Positions 58,423-64,000 of a DNA stretch of 64,000 bases are shown here, in pieces (position 1 is the first letter of the stretch; every line of letters starts with the position of its first letter). The notes under the pieces were generated by a model. The model was not told the DNA's origin, made no database searches, and saw only the letters and a list, made by a program, of their open reading frames with translations. The position numbers and the translations under genes were made by a program. The stretch comes from Trileptium ribeirensis (taxonomy: Eukaryota; Nematoda; Enoplea; Enoplida; Thoracostomopsidae): NCBI GenBank assembly GCA_030248225.1, contig JASANE010017561.1:21939-85938 (forward strand), read 5' to 3'.

Positions 58423-60030
58423 TGAACCTGCCAAGCTGCATCGAATGTCTTGACGAAGTCGATAGTTATAAGAATCATCGACCACTTTATCACCTAGATA
58501 TATTTGGACCAAATAGACAGCAGTTGGGTTGCGCTAAGCCGTTCAAACAACAATTCAGGCGCTTGTCAAGAAACATGGTAGTCTGCAGATACCAGTCGAG
58601 TGCTCCGAAAACAATGATTCCCGTTAGCTTGCCATAAGTAGAAATTGGGGCAGTTGAGATTGTATGATACATCGCCCTTTGATAATGGAGTGGGCGAAGC
58701 CACTAATCTGGCAACATACTAATAACAAGGTTTTGCTGGAACTAGGGTTCCGTAGCATTCCGTTATCGAGAAAAGAAACATTTCGAAACCTCATAATGAA
58801 CGGCACTGTTTGTGTCTGTCAGTAGGCATGATTTATATGAGGCGTAAAATGTAAATTATCAAGTTTACAGTTGGCTGATTGAGAAGGATTTTTCCTCATC
58901 TATCATAAATAGCCGTGAAAATCCTTCCCAAGTATATTTATATTCACACTCTTTTACAAATACCGTTATCGTTTTTGATATCAGCATAACCTCAGAAATA
59001 GTACAATATCGTTGTTGACGTATTCATAAATTTATAACAAACAATTCCCGCAATATCAAAATTCCATTTGGGAACTACCAGCCGTGCATGTTATTATAAA
59101 TTGTTCTTTGTATAGTTGCATTGCATTGTTTCCTAAGTTGTAGTTTATGTCACAGAAGGCGTCTTATATAGATATGGATGGTTACAGAGCCTAAGTACTA
59201 TAAATTATACGGTGATAGACGTACATTACGAACATAATTTTAAATAGACGCAATTTATATTAGCCCATAAATTGTGCACTCAGTAATAAATCTAGGTCAA
59301 ATGTCAGTCTAAATCAACTTTGCTTATTTGGAAGCCTAATAAGCCGTAATGACAATAGCCAAGAAATTGACTTAGAATGCAATTCATTGAACTCGAAAAC
59401 AGGCACATCCACACTCTTTCCTATAAGTTAAACTTAAGCTGTTGACTCATTTAAGAATCACAGATTATAAAAAGTGTTTAATCATAAAGTATGATTTTGC
59501 AGTTTTACAAAAAATTTACAGAACTGATAACCTAGCTAATGCTTACGAATTTAATGTATATTTCATAAACTATATTTATGAAATTTTGTACGGTAGAACA
59601 TCAATTTATGTGTGAAGTTAGAAACTTGTTTCCGAACGTCGGTAGAATTGGATGCTTTAGTAGTTAGGCATACGCAGATTTAAACATTTATGCATATCTT
59701 CATTATCTATGGAAACAGTTTGAAGCCATTCTCTTTTCCTGCAAAAAACTCCAATTTTGCTTTTATGGTGTATATATAACCTGGTTAGGAGCATTCCGGT
59801 TAGACTCACATTTTTGCAGTAATTATGACAAGTAGATAAGAAATGGGGGTTTTGCCCCCTCCCCCTCCCAGATGGGTGGGTGCAGGCTTACCCCCTCCCT
59901 GAGGTTGGGGCAGCCCTACCCCCTCCCCCTCCCTGGAGGAGGGGTAGGGGCATAGATCATTGAGGAGTGGTTGAGGCTTGGCTCGTTGAGGAGGGTGTTT
60001 AGGAGTGACTCAGTGAGGGTGGTTTTAGTT
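58423..60030. other. no confident gene; C-rich block near the end
   Basis: Short frames only. A block at 59846-60030 alternates ccccctccccctccc with ggaggagggg words and gttgagga-like repeats; it could form G-quadruplexes and forms the 3' flank of the gene at 60031-60903. Confidence 0.5.
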
Positions 60031-60903
60031 TTATCCTTCCTCATCACACTTTACTGATGTGCTTGTCTGTAAGCTGGGAATGTGCAAAACTCTGATTTGT
60101 TTCCAAATGTTTTGATCTTGTTCTATACACGCGCCTGGTTTAATAAGCCTACGGCGATTTACTTACCTCTTCCAGCATCGGTACGCTGTATATAATTAAC
60201 ATACGTCGGCCACTTACCTCTGGTCTTTGCCTTACCCGTTTTTATTCCTTTCTGCATCTAAATTATTTAAAAAGAGCCAAGTCAAAACATGGCTCTGAAA
60301 AGGTTACTTACCTTTAGTTCCGGTATTTCCAATATGGTGCACGGTAGTAGCGTCGTCTGGTCGCACTGTCTGGAGATTTTTGCTGCGATGATGGCGAGGA
60401 CTTCTTCGAAGTTGCAGGGTGGTTGAAAGGCGGTGGCTCCACCGAAGGGTTGTTTGTGGTTCACCACGTATGACCGGTGGCAACGATGGCGTGCTCAACA
60501 GTGGGGGCGTCGCCTGTTTACTTGATGTCGATTGTTGTGGTGTGATGATACACGACGGTGACGGTGGTTCGGGGCTTAGTGTTCTTAATTCTTGCTTAAT
60601 ACTTTTAATTTTGTTGAGCACAGTTTCCGGTGATGGGGTAGGTTTTTTAGTACGTACTACTTTTTTCGGACTGTGGCCTTTCAAACAAAACTTGCCCAAA
60701 TTTCGGTGTTTGGCTTTCCGTTTATGTTTAAGCCCCTCTGCTTTTCTATCCCAATTTTGAACCCTTTTTCTTCGAATCACTTTCCGCAGAATAAAACCGA
60801 CACCCCCTCGTGCGACTTTCCTTATTTTTCTATTACTGTTATTACTATTATTTTTTATACTGTCACTGTTACTGTTGCTGTTGTTATCACTTTTATCCTT
60901 CAT
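60031..60903 (-). CDS. multi-exon gene for a basic Ser/Pro/Asn-rich protein
   Basis: Exon 1 (60903-60312) opens at ATG, encodes about 197 residues and ends at a perfect donor GTAAGTAA. The peptide has an Asn/Ser run, then a basic region (KVIRRKRVQNW, KHKRKAKHRN) and a Ser/Pro-rich tail (SPKKVV, PSPETV, LSPEPPSPS), so it is probably nuclear and disordered. A consistent continuation is exon 2 at 60257-60236 (22 bp), exon 3 at 60185-60167 (19 bp) and exon 4 at 60066-60031 ending in TAA. Acceptors are aatttag, atatacag and agcttacag; introns are 54, 50 and about 100 bp, and phases agree. An alternative donor at 60218 would lengthen exon 2 but run into a stop. The family is not recognised. Confidence 0.5.
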
Positions 60904-60966
60904 TTATTGGAGTCACGTATAAGTTCTACCAAAGTAACTTCTAAACGAACCAACTTAAGCTGTTAG

Positions 60967-63900
60967 CATAATGAATAATCTTTATCACAACCAATAATTT
61001 TAATAACCGTTGGGTTTGTATCCTAGGTAATAGTAAACATTAATTATTACTCTGCTGCACGGCTTCGAAGTCATCTCAGTGAATTATCAACGACTACCTT
61101 TGAGATTGAGACAATTTACACAATGTATGGTCAGCTAACCAACGCAACTACAGCTGGCAATTCACAATTCAAAATTTTTTCGTTACATTTGGCTTGCTAC
61201 GTCAAATTAAATTAGCTAACTGCGCTGAGCACCTTTTATATGAACAACGCATGAATCAGTACACCTCGCTGGAAACACAACGGTGAAGACGAAGCATCTA
61301 GTCACAACGAAATTCATGCACCTAATTTGCTGATTCATATATCGCTAAAGAATACAAGACGTCTTTATCACAAGGCTAGTCATGATTCGAAAGCCGCAAT
61401 GTTTGGAAGATAAATTTCGATACGTGTTATTCTAATAATTTGTGAAACATGAAGTTTGCATAAAGCTTAATTCTCACTGTTCATAGTTTCGCTACTAGGA
61501 AAAACGCATTACACTCATCGGAAATTAAACAGTTTCTGTACGACATCAGGTTGGTATATATCCAATAAAGTTCTTACTGCTAGCTTTACATGTTTCAGTT
61601 AGGTGTACTTGATTAAAATTATTGCAACATCTTACCCCTATTAACTAAAATTAGCTCCATATTTTAGCCGTAGTACTCAGCAGACATCATAGTTAAATAT
61701 GTAAAAGATTTTGTAAAATATTCCTACTCTATACACAAATTATTCCCAACTTACGTTGGGTCTTAGTGGCCGTATTTCTATGAAATGGAATAAAATTGTC
61801 ATTTTTGTGACTGTCATAACCCATTAACGGCTGGATGGATTTTGATAAACTTTTTTATTAGAAGTATCTTGGACTCCATAGAATTCATCCAATTTCTACC
61901 CTTCAGTTGGAGTCAAAGTTTTAGGTCCTCGTCTTCACCTCGTCTTGGACTCGAAGGTTTTTTGGGTTTTTTGTATTGAATTTTAAGTTTTTTGATAAAT
62001 AACATAGATAATGTTCTGTTTAATTTGTTTTGTTTTAGTTTATTTTGTTTAATCCCGAAATTTTGATGTTTATTCTTTTCCAACACCATGCCCAACGGTA
62101 TTTGGTATCTCGCTGAACGAGGCGGTTCTGAATTGGGCAGGTTAACCCTTTATTTTTAGTTCAAGTTCCAAAACCAAAATAAATGTTGTAGATCAATTTT
62201 TTAACTGGCGGCTATAATTTCAGAGGTAATGCAAATATATACCATTGTGCATCTTTTATATAACTGCTGTTAAAAGTCTGGCACTTTTTTTAAGTACAAC
62301 GCATTGGTTGATCCTAAACGATATCTATAAATGCTCAGCTCGGTAACATCCTAACCATTTCAAGCTACACGCATACACAAAAACGCTGCGCACAAAGCAC
62401 ACGCAGAAATAGTAAAATGCCAAATTATAGAAACAATTTGAGCAGTACTTTATGGGTCACTATAAATTCCGGGTGTCACAAAGTCTCTTGCCATGTACGT
62501 AATTCTCAACCACAGAACGATGAATATACAAAGCTGTGAAGGTATATACGTACTGAGACGTTGCATCTAACATTAGAAATGCATAACACATCTATGCGTT
62601 AAAATATTAATTAATCTGTGGTGAAATATAGTTTAAAAATATAACGTCTTGACAATGTAAATTTACTAGTATTACACCGAACATATATATCAAAAATGCT
62701 GATTACATGTTTGTGGGTTTCGAAATTCATAGATCTGCCGACTTAAAGTGATTAACGATAATTGTACCCCACAGTGTAGGTTTATCAAACATTGTTCATG
62801 TTGCGCTTTGAAAAATCCTAGGGTAAATGGAGAATCTATTTTATCAAAAATATTTGACGTTTAACGGTGCATGAAATAATGAAAACATTAAGATAAACAT
62901 GGCAAATATGTAAATACTGATAACATCTGCGTTACGGAAATTAATTAATAAAACTTGTGAAGTCTTATGAAAGTTTGTGATTATATCAGAAATATCTGTG
63001 AATACTAGTTTCACATATCAGGTATATTTAGCGAGTCACATATACGGCAGACACAAGCAGCACTTTGTAGTAAAAATATGTTTGGAATTTATGCGGCTGT
63101 TCGATCGACATAAAAGAGTTGGAATGTAAGTAGTTTTGCTCTGCTAACAGATTAAGTCAACTTGGGGGAGGGGAGGGGTTGCTGGGATTGGGTTGGGGCA
63201 CGACCCTCGGTAGCCCACCGTGGCGACGCCCCTGATTATTTAACTACTTAACAATGTAATGTAACATTTCAGGCTGTATATGAATACCCCTGCGTGCGTT
63301 AACATGTGCCGTATACAATGATAATACGTGTACACTTACTTTTGAGATCTGCATTTGACTATCGGACATTGGTCCTACTTAGCGATTTGACAACATGTAT
63401 AAAAAGATTTTACATATATACAATGAATATGTAGTGCAACCTGTAACCAGCAGTTCGAATCAAATCGTTGTACTTGCATGGTACACCACGAATTTAAAAG
63501 TAAAATAAATAAAAAAGTCAGCGTAGAGCTATCAAGCAAACTAATTTTGAAACACGTAGTTTAATGTCAAAAGGAAAATAACGACAGGTGGTCAGTGTCA
63601 TAATTTTACAGCACGTTCAGCATGGTGCGACATTCTAGGGACGACCCGTACTAGACACTGTAATTTCTGGTCGGTACCAGGTATTACCACTTGCTCTCAT
63701 GTCAACGATAAATAATTTGCAGATGCATATAGTTTGCGACAAATACAGCACCAACGACCTCACGGTTCCCAGCAACAGGTTTCAGTACTGTATGAGAAGT
63801 GTCAGGTAGTACCAGTCTAACCTGAATGATGACATGACTCCACGCGGTTTAATTTTTTCCTGTGCATTGAGCGGTACCGGAGAAATATTACATGCTGCCA

Positions 63901-64000
63901 TGTTCACATATCGCGACAGTACTTATACACAAGGTTTTAAGAATGCAACATAATGTTAATTTTTTAATACTAAAACTAAATGCAAGCAGTTATTGGGATG
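60967..64000. other. no gene seen
   Basis: AT-rich sequence with no frame above 60 codons and no recognisable repeat, apart from a GC-rich patch at 63160-63235. Confidence 0.5.

Overview
This window is AT-rich nuclear DNA of an invertebrate animal. The reasons are spliced neuronal-receptor exons (ionotropic glutamate receptor type), short introns with GTAAGT-like donors, a Polinton/Maverick-like element, a Ty3/Gypsy retrotransposon and large amounts of satellite and foldback DNA. I cannot assign a phylum from sequence alone. Host coding sequence is sparse; most of what can be read belongs to mobile elements.

Layout. 1-4620: repeats and two strongly strand-asymmetric tracts (C-poor 1560-2620, G-poor 4060-4480). 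4622-12970: a minus-strand Polinton/Maverick-like gene block. In transcription order it holds a C2H2-finger protein-primed DNA polymerase B (one frameshift), a chromodomain retroviral-type integrase, a zinc-finger A32-like packaging ATPase, two small conserved-looking ORFs, a NADAR-domain protein, a TATA-binding-protein-like (TBP-like) protein and a broken last ORF. No capsid or protease gene is visible. A TCTTAAAA-containing motif stands upstream of or between almost all of these genes. A roughly 260-bp inverted repeat (1-265 and 22197-22456) encloses the block and may or may not be its terminal repeat. 13000-27150: satellites, small tandem repeats and a GC-richer tract without recognisable genes. 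27153-30167: a 3-kb foldback-like palindrome whose arms contain 91-bp tandem repeats, followed by a partial second copy to 31255. 34589-37416: two exons of an ionotropic glutamate receptor-like gene, with a solo foldback arm in the intron. 37706-38335: ten near-identical 63-bp repeats in an open frame. 44.6-50.2 kb: scattered receptor-type exons, including a good ligand-binding S1 exon of a second receptor gene. 50902-58422: a full-length Ty3/Gypsy element on the minus strand. 60031-60903: a minus-strand gene with very small 3' exons.

The most interesting content is in the two elements. The Gypsy element has 303-bp LTRs, a 5-bp target duplication, a primer-binding site and a polypurine tract. 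It carries three unusual modules: a 2A-like stop-go sequence in the gag N-terminus, a PWWP domain fused to the integrase C-terminus (where chromoviruses carry a chromodomain), and a third ORF fusing NADAR to an SGNH hydrolase. The Polinton-like element independently carries a NADAR gene and, five bases after it, a two-repeat TBP-like protein. One hypothesis is that the TBP-like protein reads the shared promoter-like motif, and that both elements use NADAR proteins against host ADP-ribosylation. Both are inferences and are marked as such.
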